Origin: CBDUXT01 sp965371245
Lineage (GTDB): Bacteria; Planctomycetota; Phycisphaerae; UBA1845
Assembly: GCA_965371245.1 (NCBI GenBank)
Contig: CBDUXT010000074.1
Span: 1 to 30,348, forward strand
Reading direction: 5' to 3'
DNA: 30,348 nucleotides
The first letter of the stretch is position 1; each line of letters begins with the position of its first letter. Of this stretch, positions 1-7,721 are shown in pieces. Position numbers and translations under genes: made by a program. The notes beneath the pieces were generated by a model that did not search any database, was not told the DNA's origin, and saw only the letters and a program-made list of their open reading frames with translations.

Positions 1-7
1 CACTTTC

Positions 8-595
8 TTAACTCCCTTCGACGAACGCAACGTTGGTCGGATATCCGTAGATGAGACCCAGGATTCCGACGGCATAGATGTCGTCACCCTCGACTTCCAA
101 AACCACCTGCGGCAGGTTCTCCGTTGCATGAGCCGCAACGATCATTCCGTGCCGCGTGAGATCAAAGGTTGACAAGTGGATCGGGCAAGGGCCGGCCACT
201 TTCTGGTCCGGACAGTAAGCGCCCCGCAGGGTTCCCCCCTGGTGCGTGCATAGCGAGTTGAATGCCACAACATCCTGTGCATGTCCGATCCCTCCACCTG
301 CCTTCCGCCCCAGTTTGACCAGAAACGAAATCGAATGCGGTCCGTCATCCGGATACAGAAACTCCGCGGGTTTGTCCGCGACGAGTTGGGAGAGACGCCC
401 AATCCTTTTGCGTGGGTAGTTCGCGAATCGCCCGCGACGGCGAGCGTCCTGGGCGAGCACCCTTCCCGGGAACAGTTCGCCGAGAAGGATGGTGACGGCT
501 CCCGCACCCCCGACGAGCAGGAATCGGCGCCGGTCGAGACACGGTCGCAGCGCCGTCTCGATTGCTTCGCGCTCCCGTAAGTGTTTCGCATTCAT
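8..595 (-). CDS. AioB/IdrB-type Rieske [2Fe-2S] small subunit of a periplasmic molybdoenzyme
   Basis: A 195-aa Rieske electron-transfer subunit that would pass electrons between a molybdopterin oxidoreductase and c-type cytochromes. A twin-arginine signal is visible (DRRRFLLVGG, residues 21-30, followed by a hydrophobic stretch and an ALAQD-like cleavage region). Cluster ligands are C116-x-H118 (CTHQG) and C137-x2-H140 (CPIH). The C-terminal part (HATENLPQVVLEV, DDIYAVG, LIYGY) is typical of arsenite oxidase AioB and iodate reductase IdrB. The residue after CTHQG is Gly, so the second cysteine that often forms a Rieske disulfide is absent there. The start at 595 is chosen because GGAGG lies about 7 bases upstream; an upstream in-frame ATG at 631 has no such support. 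It follows the peroxidase gene by 16 bases. The large subunit should be just past the left edge and would decide between arsenite and iodate as substrate. Confidence 0.85.
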   Translation of the reverse strand: MNAKHLREREAIETALRPCLDRRRFLLVGGAGAVTILLGELFPGRVLAQDARRRGRFANYPRKRIGRLSQLVADKPAEFLYPDDGPHSISFLVKLGRKAGGGIGHAQDVVAFNSLCTHQGGTLRGAYCPDQKVAGPCPIHLSTFDLTRHGMIVAAHATENLPQVVLEVEGDDIYAVGILGLIYGYPTNVAFVEGS

Positions 596-611
596 CGAGC
601 CACCTCCCATT

Positions 612-1826
612 TCACTTTTCCGTTGGCACATACGGCGGAAGCTCCGGCGATTCGATCTTGAGTTCGCTTCCGCTCAGGCTGTTCAGGAATTCGATCAGAT
701 CTTCTTTTTCCTGGTCCGACAGTCCGAGGGGCCTCAGCAGCGGGCTCTTCCTCCGGTTGTCGCCTCCGCCTTCGTCGTAGAAGTCGATGACCTCCTCCAA
801 CACCAGAAAGACACCGTTGTGCATGTATGGGTAGGTGTACGTCAGGTAGCGCAGCGGCGGCGTCCGAAACTTGCCTTTGTCCGCCTCCCGCTTCGTCGTG
901 TAATACAAGCCGAGGTCTGTATCGGCCTTGCGGTAGAGATCCTCGGGAACGCCGCGGATGTAGTGCTGATAGCGAAGTGCGATCTGGGCGAAGTGATTCT
1001 CTTTGAAGACCGGATTGTCCGGCACCCCCGTGTTGTGATGCTTCTCGTCCGTCAGAAGCGGGCCGTTGTGGCATTGAATGCAACCCGCTTTCCCCTGAAA
1101 CAGCGCCATGCCGCGGAGGGCCGCGTCCGACATCGCGGATCGATCGCCCCTCATATAACGATCAAATGCGCTGTCGTCGGAGATGACCTCCGCGCGTTCG
1201 AAGGTTGCGATCGCCCGGAGCACGAGTGGAAAACTGGGGCGATCAACGCCAAAAGCCTCCTTGAACAGCCCTACATACTCGGGAATCTGCGCCAAACGCT
1301 CTTCGATCATGACGGGATCGCCGTTTCCGGCCAGGTTGCCGGTGATGGCGCTCTTGGCCTGCGACTCGAGTGAGGTCGACTCACCCGCCCAGAAGAGCTT
1401 CTGCAGGTAGGCGCTATTAACGACCGTATTTCCGTTGCGCCAATGCCGCGTTCCCGGATACCCGGTTGATATATCCAGCTCATCGCCCCACCCCTTGTTG
1501 GGATCGTGGCAACTCGCACAGGAAATCTCCGTGTCCCCGGATGTTCGCTTTTCAAAGTACAGCATCCGGCCGAGTTTCACCTTGGCCGGGCTGATCGGGT
1601 TGTCCGACGGGACCGGAACCGGGGGAAGGGCCGCCAACGGCGCCGGTTGCTGTCGGCGCGGCGATGCTGCGTCGGACTCTCCCACAACCGCCGCGGCGAT
1701 CGCAACGTGGTAGGCCACCGGTTTGGCGCCCGGAGCATCGGGTAGCCCGCTCAGAAACGCCGCCAGAAGGACAAGGCCCGTGCCAGTGCTGCCTGGGAAC
1801 CGCAGTTCTAGCCGTTTAGGAATCAT
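612..1826 (-). CDS. Diheme cytochrome c peroxidase / MauG-family protein (second of tandem pair)
   Basis: A 404-aa exported diheme c-type protein of the bacterial cytochrome c peroxidase/MauG superfamily, expected to reduce peroxide or a related oxidant with electrons from cytochrome c or cupredoxin. An N-terminal hydrophobic segment (residues about 14-30) serves as signal or anchor, followed by an Ala/Pro-rich linker to about residue 78. Heme sites are CASCH at 103-107 and CIQCH at 249-253, with the usual YPYMHNG segment and a FYDEGGG motif near the C-terminus. It starts 3 bases after the stop of its paralogue, with a GGGGGAG ribosome site inside that gene's end. Such pairs accompany the Rieske and Mo subunits in described iodate reductase operons (IdrP1/IdrP2). 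The pairing here is seen; the function is inferred. Confidence 0.85.
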   Translation of the reverse strand: MIPKRLELRFPGSTGTGLVLLAAFLSGLPDAPGAKPVAYHVAIAAAVVGESDAASPRRQQPAPLAALPPVPVPSDNPISPAKVKLGRMLYFEKRTSGDTEISCASCHDPNKGWGDELDISTGYPGTRHWRNGNTVVNSAYLQKLFWAGESTSLESQAKSAITGNLAGNGDPVMIEERLAQIPEYVGLFKEAFGVDRPSFPLVLRAIATFERAEVISDDSAFDRYMRGDRSAMSDAALRGMALFQGKAGCIQCHNGPLLTDEKHHNTGVPDNPVFKENHFAQIALRYQHYIRGVPEDLYRKADTDLGLYYTTKREADKGKFRTPPLRYLTYTYPYMHNGVFLVLEEVIDFYDEGGGDNRRKSPLLRPLGLSDQEKEDLIEFLNSLSGSELKIESPELPPYVPTEK

Positions 1827-1829
1827 CGT

Positions 1830-2948
1830 TCAGTTCTCCCCCAAAGTTCGAAGTTCGTAGTCCGGGATCTTGCCCGGTGCGCCGGAAATGGGTGCGCCGG
1901 AGAGCGTCGTCAGGAACTCAACGAGGTCGCGTTTCTCCTGCTCGGTCAACCCGAGAGGACGGAGTACCGCGTCCTTTCCGGGTCCCTCGCCACCCCCTTG
2001 ATCGTAGAAGTCGATAACATCTTCGAGCGTGGTGAGCGAACCGTCGTGCATGTAGGGAGCCGTGGCCGAAACCTCACGCAGTGTCGGTGTCCGGAACCGC
2101 CCCCAATCCTCGGACTGCTTGGTGATCGCGTATCGACCGACGTCCTCACGTAGACCGACGTATTCGGGCAAGCCCAGCGTCTTGAAGAAGCGCCGGAAGG
2201 TGATGTGCCGCTCCGGCGTCTTGAAGATGTCCCGGTTGGGCGGAAGACCCATGCCGTGGAACTTGCCGTCGGAGAGCATCGGGCCATGATGGCATTGGAT
2301 ACAGTTGGCTTTCCCCTGGAAAAGGGTCAGCCCCCGCGTCGCCGCTGCCGAGATGGCGCTGCGGTCGCCGTTGAGGTATTGGTCGAAGGGAACGTCTCGC
2401 GAGCGCAGCGTCTTCAGATAAGCGGCGAGAGCGTTGAGAATCCGTCCGTAGGTGGGCTCGCCACCGAATGCTTCTTTGAATCCTTGCTCGTAAGCCGGAA
2501 TCTGACGGAGACGCTCAATGATCAGACGGCCGTCGGCCTGCATGAAATGAGCTTCGGAGATATGGTCCCGCACCAGGGTCGGTAGGTCGGAAGCCGGAAG
2601 TCGACCGTCCCAGTACATGAAGCGACCGTGAACGGCGTTTACGACAGTGGGTGTGTTGCGAAAGTAAAGCGATCCGGGATATCCCTTGGAAAGCGGAAGA
2701 CCGTCCGCCCATCCTTTTCCCGGATCGTGGCAAGTCGAACATCCGATCGTGGCATCGGCCCCCACCTTGGGGTCGAAGAACAGAATGTGGCCGAGGGCAG
2801 CCTGTCTTGCATCGGGTTCGCTGGAGGGCGCCGGCAGTGGTGCCAGTCCCGGACCACCCGCCCGGACACCGGCCGAAACCACGACCAACGCAAGCGTTGG
2901 CAACAAGATGCGGCCCGATCTCCGGACGGTCTTCTGCGCGCGGCTCAT
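1830..2948 (-). CDS. Diheme cytochrome c peroxidase / MauG-family protein (first of tandem pair)
   Basis: A 372-aa paralogue of the neighbouring peroxidase and first gene of the operon that continues into the Rieske subunit. A Sec signal peptide occupies residues 1-30 (ends VVVSAGVRAG). Heme motifs are CSTCH at 70-74 and CIQCH at 216-220; TAPYMHDGS and FYDQGGGEG mark the C-terminal heme domain. An AGGAGA ribosome site lies about 9 bases before the ATG. A sigma-54-type promoter sits about 140 bases upstream. Likely periplasmic; it could detoxify peroxide or hypohalous acid formed by the molybdoenzyme if that is an iodate reductase, which is inference. Length and motif spacing fit functional diheme peroxidases and nothing looks broken. 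Confidence 0.87.
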   Translation of the reverse strand: MSRAQKTVRRSGRILLPTLALVVVSAGVRAGGPGLAPLPAPSSEPDARQAALGHILFFDPKVGADATIGCSTCHDPGKGWADGLPLSKGYPGSLYFRNTPTVVNAVHGRFMYWDGRLPASDLPTLVRDHISEAHFMQADGRLIIERLRQIPAYEQGFKEAFGGEPTYGRILNALAAYLKTLRSRDVPFDQYLNGDRSAISAAATRGLTLFQGKANCIQCHHGPMLSDGKFHGMGLPPNRDIFKTPERHITFRRFFKTLGLPEYVGLREDVGRYAITKQSEDWGRFRTPTLREVSATAPYMHDGSLTTLEDVIDFYDQGGGEGPGKDAVLRPLGLTEQEKRDLVEFLTTLSGAPISGAPGKIPDYELRTLGEN

Positions 2949-3087
2949 ACATTTTCTCCTCGGGGACTTCGAGCCCGTGACCTTGGACGGCGCGGGATGC
3001 CTCGCCAGCGGATCCGTCTCGATACGCGGCAGTGACGCGTAGCCTTCAAGCAGTAAGGACGCTCCGCTGCTCGTTGACGTAGCTATA

Positions 3088-3102
3088 GCAGGGGCCGTGC
3101 CA
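3088..3102 (-). promoter_or_regulatory. Sigma-54 (-24/-12) promoter of the peroxidase-Rieske operon
   Basis: On the minus strand the site reads TGGCAC-GGCCC-CTGC with GG and GC exactly ten bases apart, one mismatch from the sigma-54 consensus (TTGC read as CTGC). Transcription would start near 3076, leaving a leader of about 128 bases before the ATG at 2948. An imperfect inverted repeat with AACACT/AGTGTT arms (3134-3165) lies about 60-90 bases upstream of the start, a usual place for activator binding. Confidence 0.55.
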
Positions 3103-3662
3103 GCTTGTATGGTGCAGATTTCGGGTTGAAAGAAACACTCGTAAGCTATTATGAGTCATAGTGTTCCGGCAAAACGAGGCGTTGTGGGCGGCGCCTGATG
3201 TGACTAACTTGCCTCGGCTCTCTGGTCAGATATTGATCGGCGCAGGCAATTGATCGGGGAACGAGAAAAGCAGCCTGGCCTCCTTCCCTTGTCGCTGGAG
3301 CCGAACAGCTTGTCATGGTAGAATATGGTTCAGCCGCGATTTCCGCGAAGCGTGTTTTCGTCGGTCCCTGATCCGAGAGCTGTTTGGAAGGCGATTCCAT
3401 CAGGCCACTGTCGAAGCACAGGACGCCGGTCGGCTGAAGCTTCTAACGCCGCAGGGCACTGGAAGGCGGAGTCATGACGGGGCACAGACTGCTGTGCTTT
3501 AAGTACTTACGGGCCTCCAGGGCCTTGGAGCCGCACCGCCGGAGCCGTTTTCTCTTTCCCGGAAATCGTGGATGAACCTAGAGTATTCGTCAAGGTCGTG
3601 CAACAGGGAAATCTCAGCGACCATGAGGCCGGACCCGACCCACCCAAGAAGACCGTCGCGGA

Positions 3663-3677
3663 TGGCGAGCGCCATGC
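3663..3677 (+). promoter_or_regulatory. Possible sigma-54 promoter of the cytochrome c-redoxin selenoprotein gene
   Basis: The site reads TGGCGA-GCGCC-ATGC with the invariant GG-N10-GC spacing. The -24 box deviates from TGGCAC, so it is the weakest of the four sites. The -12 end, CATGCAAGG, is identical to that of the site before the CRTAC1-type gene. The start would be near 3689, about 60 bases before the ATG. Confidence 0.33.
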
Positions 3678-3749
3678 AAGGGACAAAAGCACGAAGATCA
3701 GCGACATTCACAAGCTACTCAATTTGTTTTTTTCGAATGGAGTTACAAA

Positions 3750-4661
3750 ATGACAATGAAAAGACGTGTTTCCGCAAGTCGACAGGCCAAGTTTTCTTTC
3801 GCATATTATGGGATGGTCGTTGTAATGGCAGGGGTGCTTCCAGTCCTGCCTCCGGCATCGGCCGAACAACCGGACACGATTGATGCCCGAAGAGCGAAGA
3901 TTCTTGCAGGCAAGACGGCTTGGCAGGCGGATGAGAAGCTGCGAGATAAGTGGTTGACCATCACCGGCCGGTTCATTTTTCAGAGGGCCTGCCTGGACTG
4001 CCACCAGGATGGGCCGAGCGCCTTCACTCGGGAGGAATGGCAAAGCGGCCTTCAAGATTTTCCCGGGCCTATGCACCCGGAGCTTCCGGCATTCTACTCG
4101 GATCTTACGGCCATGTTTAGTTATGGCCGCATGGTCCCCAATGACTCCGATCGACTCAAGGCTTTGACCACATTCCTTCTTCAGGCATCCCCAAAGGATG
4201 GTTCCCAACAAGAATATGAAGAAGTGAACCTCTTTCCCTCGGTGGGAGAGTCGGCACCGCAGTTTGAGATCAAAGACAGTAAAGGATCAACTTTTCAGCT
4301 CAAATCCTTTCGAGGCAAGAAGAATCTGATCTTGGTGTTCTCCAGGGCTCATTGGTGACCACCCTGCATAAAGCAGCTCGGTGGGCTGCAAGCAGAATGG
4401 GAATCCTTTCAAAAAATGAACACGGAAATCTTAGCCATTCACGTGGAGTGTCCGCCTGAGGGAACGGAGAGCCTGGCCAAGAAAAAGAACTTCAGCTTTG
4501 CTCTTGCTAATGATGATGTACTGGATGTAGTGGGCAAGTATAGCGTGACAAGCACTTACCTTATAGACAAGAAAGGCATCATACGAGAGCGATGGCTAGA
4601 CCAGGTTCACGATCGGGTACAAGCAAAAACCATCCTGCAGGCCGTGAGCAAGCTTGAATAA
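3750..4661 (+). CDS. Secreted cytochrome c-redoxin fusion selenoprotein (UGA = Sec203)
   Basis: A 303-aa protein when the in-frame UGA at 4356-4358 is read as selenocysteine; without readthrough it would stop at residue 202, inside the redoxin fold. A signal peptide (residues 1-38, ending PPASA) is followed by a c-type heme site CLDCH at 81-85 in a small cytochrome-like domain to about 148. An AhpC/TSA-redoxin domain runs from about 160 to 303. The active site is W202-U203-P-P-C206, exactly where redoxins carry WCPPC, and the frame continues with normal redoxin sequence (LQAEWESF, LAIHVE, STYLIDKKGIIRERW). GGAG lies 7 bases before the start. A SECIS-like hairpin follows the UGA. Probable role is periplasmic peroxide or thiol redox chemistry coupled to heme. 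It is AT-richer than its neighbours, which may indicate transfer. The alternative is a nonsense mutation, judged unlikely given the position. Confidence 0.82.
4364..4395 (+). promoter_or_regulatory. SECIS-like hairpin downstream of the redoxin UGA
   Basis: After the UGA (4356-4358) come the stem GCAGC (4373-4377), loop UCGGUGG (4378-4384) and GCUGC (4385-4389). A lower stem CUGC (4364-4367) pairs with GCAG (4392-4395) across an AUAAA/AA internal loop. GGU in the apical loop is 22-24 bases past the UGA, close to the position of GGU in the E. coli fdhF SECIS. Bacterial SECIS elements lie within the coding sequence right after the UGA, as here. Confidence 0.6.
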
Positions 4662-4664
4662 GAG

Positions 4665-4689
4665 AGGTCGGGCTACTCCGTCTCGACCT
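4665..4689. terminator. Possible shared terminator hairpin between convergent genes
   Basis: AGGTCG (4665-4670) and CGACCT (4684-4689) can pair around a 14-base loop, with purine- and T-rich flanks (AAGAG before, TCTTTCC after). It lies between the plus-strand stop (4661) and the end of the minus-strand gene (4673), so it could end both. The stem is short and overlaps the last codons of the minus gene. Confidence 0.28.
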
Positions 4690-5335
4690 TCTTTCCGCCT
4701 TTCACCACATGCGGGGTCTTGTTGAAGACTTCCCGGATGCGGTAAACGTATCCGAGCGGGTACTCGGGCTGTTGAATGTGGAAGCGTTCCCTATCAAAGA
4801 GTAACCGCATTCCCCGGAGGAACAGAAAACGCGGATCCTCAGGCTCGACCAGCTCTACATCGCAGTTGAACTGGTAGCTCATGTATTGCGGTCCGAAGCC
4901 CGTAAAAAGCAGCGAGGCGCGGGGATCTTCCAGCAGATTCCGATAGGTCTGTCCCCGAAAAATCTCGATGCCGCCGAAAGTTCCCGTGTCGATGCGTTCC
5001 GGCCGGCCGTACAGGGAGAGCGCAACTTCGATGCGATCACCGAGACTTTCGCTCGGATCCTTGCGACAACATCGCTTCAGACAGTCCGCAATCTCCGCGT
5101 TGTGCTCGGCAAGGTGACACTCCCCCGGGAAGAGGCCGACGCCTTTGGTTGACGAGTGGATCGGAAATGCGCCGTGACGACCATTAAGCGTGCTTACAAC
5201 CGGCAGGTGACTGGCCAGAAAACGGGGCATTTCGCCGCGCTTCAGCGCATCGAACATGGCCTTACGCTCTTCACATTGCCACTCCAGAAACTCCTGCGGC
5301 ATCCCGATCTGAGTTGTTTCAAGGTCTTGTTTCAT
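4673..5335 (-). CDS. Hypothetical protein, possible FMN-binding split-barrel (PNPOx-like)
   Basis: A 220-aa cytoplasmic protein without signal peptide or membrane segment, last gene of the long minus-strand run. Its ATG overlaps the radical SAM stop codon (ATGA), so the two are almost certainly translated together. The C-terminal half (LLEDPRASLLFTG, then YMSYQFNCDVELVEP) recalls pyridoxamine-phosphate-oxidase-like split-barrel flavoproteins, but the match is only by eye. The middle has a cysteine-rich stretch (GECHLAEH, then DCLKRCC around residues 72-90) that could bind metal or a cluster. No firm function. It may act on the product of the radical SAM enzyme. Confidence 0.6.
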   Translation of the reverse strand: MKQDLETTQIGMPQEFLEWQCEERKAMFDALKRGEMPRFLASHLPVVSTLNGRHGAFPIHSSTKGVGLFPGECHLAEHNAEIADCLKRCCRKDPSESLGDRIEVALSLYGRPERIDTGTFGGIEIFRGQTYRNLLEDPRASLLFTGFGPQYMSYQFNCDVELVEPEDPRFLFLRGMRLLFDRERFHIQQPEYPLGYVYRIREVFNKTPHVVKGGKKVETE

Positions 5336-6531
5336 CGCGGTCTTATCCTCTGTCTTGCTTTATCCAACAGTTCGTCCGTAACCAACGTAAGACCTTCCCG
5401 GCGGGCGAGCGCTTCGACGGCCGCCCGCACCATGCCGCGGGCGAAGAACGGCACCTTGCGGATGCGGGTTTCAGCCGCCGCCGTCCATTTGACGGTGGTC
5501 TGTTCCTCTTTGTCCGGCACTTCGTCGGTCCCCGGAACGTAGGTACACCAGGGATCCTCGGCCAGCGGGTCTCCGTGTTCCGCATAGGCCCGGGCGCGGC
5601 AACCGCCGCACAGCTCTTTGTACTCGCATTTACCGCAGCGGCCCTGAAGCACCGGGTTTCGCAGCGACTCCAAGACCGGGGCCTCCCGCCAGATCGTTCC
5701 AAACGAATTTTCTCGCACCGACCCCGCCACCAGGGGCATGTAGGGGCACGGGGTCACCATGCCGTCGGGCGTGATACGGCAGTAGTTTTTCGCGGCCATG
5801 CAGCGCGCCGTGTCTGAGGTGAGCAGGAGGGAGTCGGGTTTCTCCTGGGCCAGCACTCGACGGAAGGTGGGTGCGCACCGAGGCCGGATCATGATGCCGT
5901 TCTGTTCCACATCTACCAATTGCTCGAGGGCCTGCTCATACTCATCAGGCGTCAAATCCACGAGATCCTGCCCACGTCCGGTGCACACTAGGAAAAACAC
6001 CGTCAACACTCGCGCCTGTGCGCGGCGCGAGAACTCGATAACCTCGGTCAGTTCCGAAAAATTCTCTCGGGTCAACGTCATCTGGATCTGGACATCAAGA
6101 CCGGCTTGGCCGGCCGACTCGATACCCTTGACGGTCTCACTCCAGGCGCCGTCCACCCCGCGGAATCCGTCATGGGCGGACGGGACCAGGGAATCGAGGC
6201 TGATCCCTACTCCCGCCAAGCCGCACTCCGCCAGACGATGCGCTCGATCGACGGTGAGCATGGTGCCGTTTGTCCCGAGGACGACGGTCATCCCTCGCAC
6301 AGCCCCGCGCGTCACGACTTCGTCCAGGTCGGGTCGGAGTAACGGCTCGCCGCCGGTCAGGATCAAGATCACCTCCTGGTTGACGTCTGCGATCTCATTC
6401 ACAACACGCAGAGCTTCAGCGGTCGTCAGCTCGCCGGGCATCGCGGCGGAAGCATCGATGTAGCAATGCTTGCAGCGCAGGTTGCACCTGCTGGTCAGGT
6501 TCCACGAGATCACGTACGGAATGAACGACAT
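5332..6531 (-). CDS. Radical SAM/SPASM protein of the AhbC/AhbD/NirJ type with C-terminal PCP_red domain
   Basis: A 399-aa radical S-adenosylmethionine enzyme. The SAM-cluster motif C16-x3-C20-x2-C23 (CNLRCKHC) is followed by GGEP at 60-63. A SPASM-type auxiliary cluster region holds C244, C251, C262, C299, C302, C308, C311 and C329 (GRCGKCEY, LCGGCRARAYAE, DPWC). This resembles the siroheme-to-heme/heme d1 enzymes AhbC, AhbD and NirJ. Residues about 348-395 form a PCP_red-like domain (VPFFARGMVRAAVE, REGLTLVTDELL), as at the end of light-independent protochlorophyllide reductase subunits. The start at 6531 is chosen for GGGAG six bases upstream; a TTG at 6537 is less likely. It lies between the stress protein and the small flavoprotein-like gene. 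It may supply or modify a tetrapyrrole or cofactor for the cytochromes, which is inferred from context. Confidence 0.82.
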   Translation of the reverse strand: MSFIPYVISWNLTSRCNLRCKHCYIDASAAMPGELTTAEALRVVNEIADVNQEVILILTGGEPLLRPDLDEVVTRGAVRGMTVVLGTNGTMLTVDRAHRLAECGLAGVGISLDSLVPSAHDGFRGVDGAWSETVKGIESAGQAGLDVQIQMTLTRENFSELTEVIEFSRRAQARVLTVFFLVCTGRGQDLVDLTPDEYEQALEQLVDVEQNGIMIRPRCAPTFRRVLAQEKPDSLLLTSDTARCMAAKNYCRITPDGMVTPCPYMPLVAGSVRENSFGTIWREAPVLESLRNPVLQGRCGKCEYKELCGGCRARAYAEHGDPLAEDPWCTYVPGTDEVPDKEEQTTVKWTAAAETRIRKVPFFARGMVRAAVEALARREGLTLVTDELLDKARQRIRPR

Positions 6532-6533
6532 CG

Positions 6534-7721
6534 TCAACTCCCGTGACCCGGTAGGGGAACGCCGTGGCTCGTCTTGGCGGAGGACACGACTTCCTCGGTA
6601 ACTTCGGTCAACCCCCGCGCGCGGGCGTGCAACTCGACAGCTTTCCTGACCATGGGCCTCATGAACTCCGGCACGTGGTTCACTTTCTCCTCCGCCTCCT
6701 TCGTCCAGGCCAACGGTTCGACATCGGGCTTGGAGTTCACAACCAGAACGTTTGTTTCAGCGAGCCGCACGACTGTCTCGGCCGTGTTCCCGACATCCGA
6801 GTCGTCCGTCCGGTGAAGCCCGAACCGTCCAACGACAACGAGCGACGGCTGGAGTTCTCGCACGCGGGCGGCGATCTCCAAACCGGGCCTTCCCGTCAGT
6901 AGGCGGGTTTCCATCTGCTGCCCTCTCCCCTGTGCGACCACACGTGCGTTTTCGAGGTAGCCCTGATAGAGGTTTTCGAGTCCGTGGTTGATGATCCGAT
7001 CGTGGAGATTCTCCTGCTCTTTGAACCTGAAGACCTTGGCGTTTTCTTCGGAGAGCACGTTGGCGATCGACTTGAACGCCGCTGGATGGTAATCCGGATC
7101 AAAGCAAGTGACAGTCTCCACGCACGCACCCAGAACCTTGGCCAGCTTCAGGGCGCGGCGCAACGCTTCGTAGGATTCGGGGCTCCCGTCGACGGCTACG
7201 AGAATCGTGCCTTCGATGGGGCGAGGCGTTCTAGCGACAAGCACGTCCGTCCGCGTCCGGCGCAGGAATCGCGCGCAAACGCCGCCCAGCGCTTCCGCGG
7301 CTGACCGGCCTTTCACCGATGCCAACCCCAGTCCGCGGGCCCCGATGACCGCTAGGTTGTATCCGGCGGCTGACTCTCGGCCAAGCTCCACATAGTTCTT
7401 TCCCTCGATACTCTTGACCTCGACGTAAACTCCGTCGAACTCGGCACGGGCCGCCTCCAGGTAGGAATCGGAGATCATGTGGAGGCCCTTGCCGATCAGT
7501 GAGCCATGGGTCTTCCGCGAGGCTTCGAGACGCTTGGGATCCTGGTATTCCTTCGGAAGCCCGGGTTCGAGATCCGCGAACCGCTGGTCATGTAATCGCG
7601 CGGCATAGACGTGCGCAGCGACCACGCTCGAGCCAAGCGTCCGCGCCATCACCGCAGTCTGCTTTACGGCAAAGCCCGAGTGCTCTGAGTTATCCACACA
7701 CAGCAGTATCTTGTCGTACAC
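6534..7721 (-). CDS. Tandem universal stress protein with C-terminal PCP_red domain
   Basis: A 395-aa cytoplasmic protein with two UspA domains (about 1-150 and 160-310) and a C-terminal PCP_red-like domain (VNHVPEFMRPMVRKAVELHARARGL begins near residue 338 and is cited here only in part: VPEFMRPMVRKAVE, ARGLTEVTEEVV). Both UspA halves keep glycine-rich nucleotide-binding signatures (GARGLGLASVKG; GRFGLHRTDDSDVGNT). The start is taken as GTG at 7721, giving MYDKILLCVD with AGGGG eight bases upstream; a GTG at 7730 is possible. It overlaps the end of the cytochrome gene by about 30 bases and its TGA precedes the radical SAM start. Sharing the same unusual C-terminal domain with the next gene suggests a common partner. 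Confidence 0.82.
   Translation of the reverse strand: MYDKILLCVDNSEHSGFAVKQTAVMARTLGSSVVAAHVYAARLHDQRFADLEPGLPKEYQDPKRLEASRKTHGSLIGKGLHMISDSYLEAARAEFDGVYVEVKSIEGKNYVELGRESAAGYNLAVIGARGLGLASVKGRSAAEALGGVCARFLRRTRTDVLVARTPRPIEGTILVAVDGSPESYEALRRALKLAKVLGACVETVTCFDPDYHPAAFKSIANVLSEENAKVFRFKEQENLHDRIINHGLENLYQGYLENARVVAQGRGQQMETRLLTGRPGLEIAARVRELQPSLVVVGRFGLHRTDDSDVGNTAETVVRLAETNVLVVNSKPDVEPLAWTKEAEEKVNHVPEFMRPMVRKAVELHARARGLTEVTEEVVSSAKTSHGVPLPGHGS

Larger units (their letters stand above)
2949..3749. other. Divergent intergenic region between the peroxidase operon and the selenoprotein gene
   Basis: About 800 bases without a convincing gene. It holds two outward-facing sigma-54-type sites (3088-3102 minus, 3663-3677 plus) and small palindromes: AACACT...AGTGTT near 3134-3165 and GCACAG-ACTG-CTGTGC at 3482-3497. 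A 70-codon minus-strand frame (3499-3711, GTG start) has no ribosome site and was not accepted. The region is more AT-rich than its surroundings close to the plus-strand gene. Confidence 0.6.

Noticed and set aside
489..1373. 294-codon open frame on the plus strand
   Set aside because: Antisense to the clearly identified Rieske and diheme peroxidase genes; no domain or ribosome site.
3499..3711. 70-codon minus-strand frame in the divergent intergenic region
   Set aside because: GTG start without ribosome site, overlaps the possible sigma-54 promoter, and no family is recognised; could at most be a remnant.
4356..4358. Simple nonsense mutation in the redoxin gene
   Set aside because: The stop falls exactly on the active-site Cys codon, the remainder is conserved and in frame, and a SECIS-like hairpin follows; not fully excluded without sel genes.
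7563..7580. GGTTCGAGATCC-like segment suggesting a tRNA T-loop
   Set aside because: It lies inside the stress protein gene and no cloverleaf can be formed around it.
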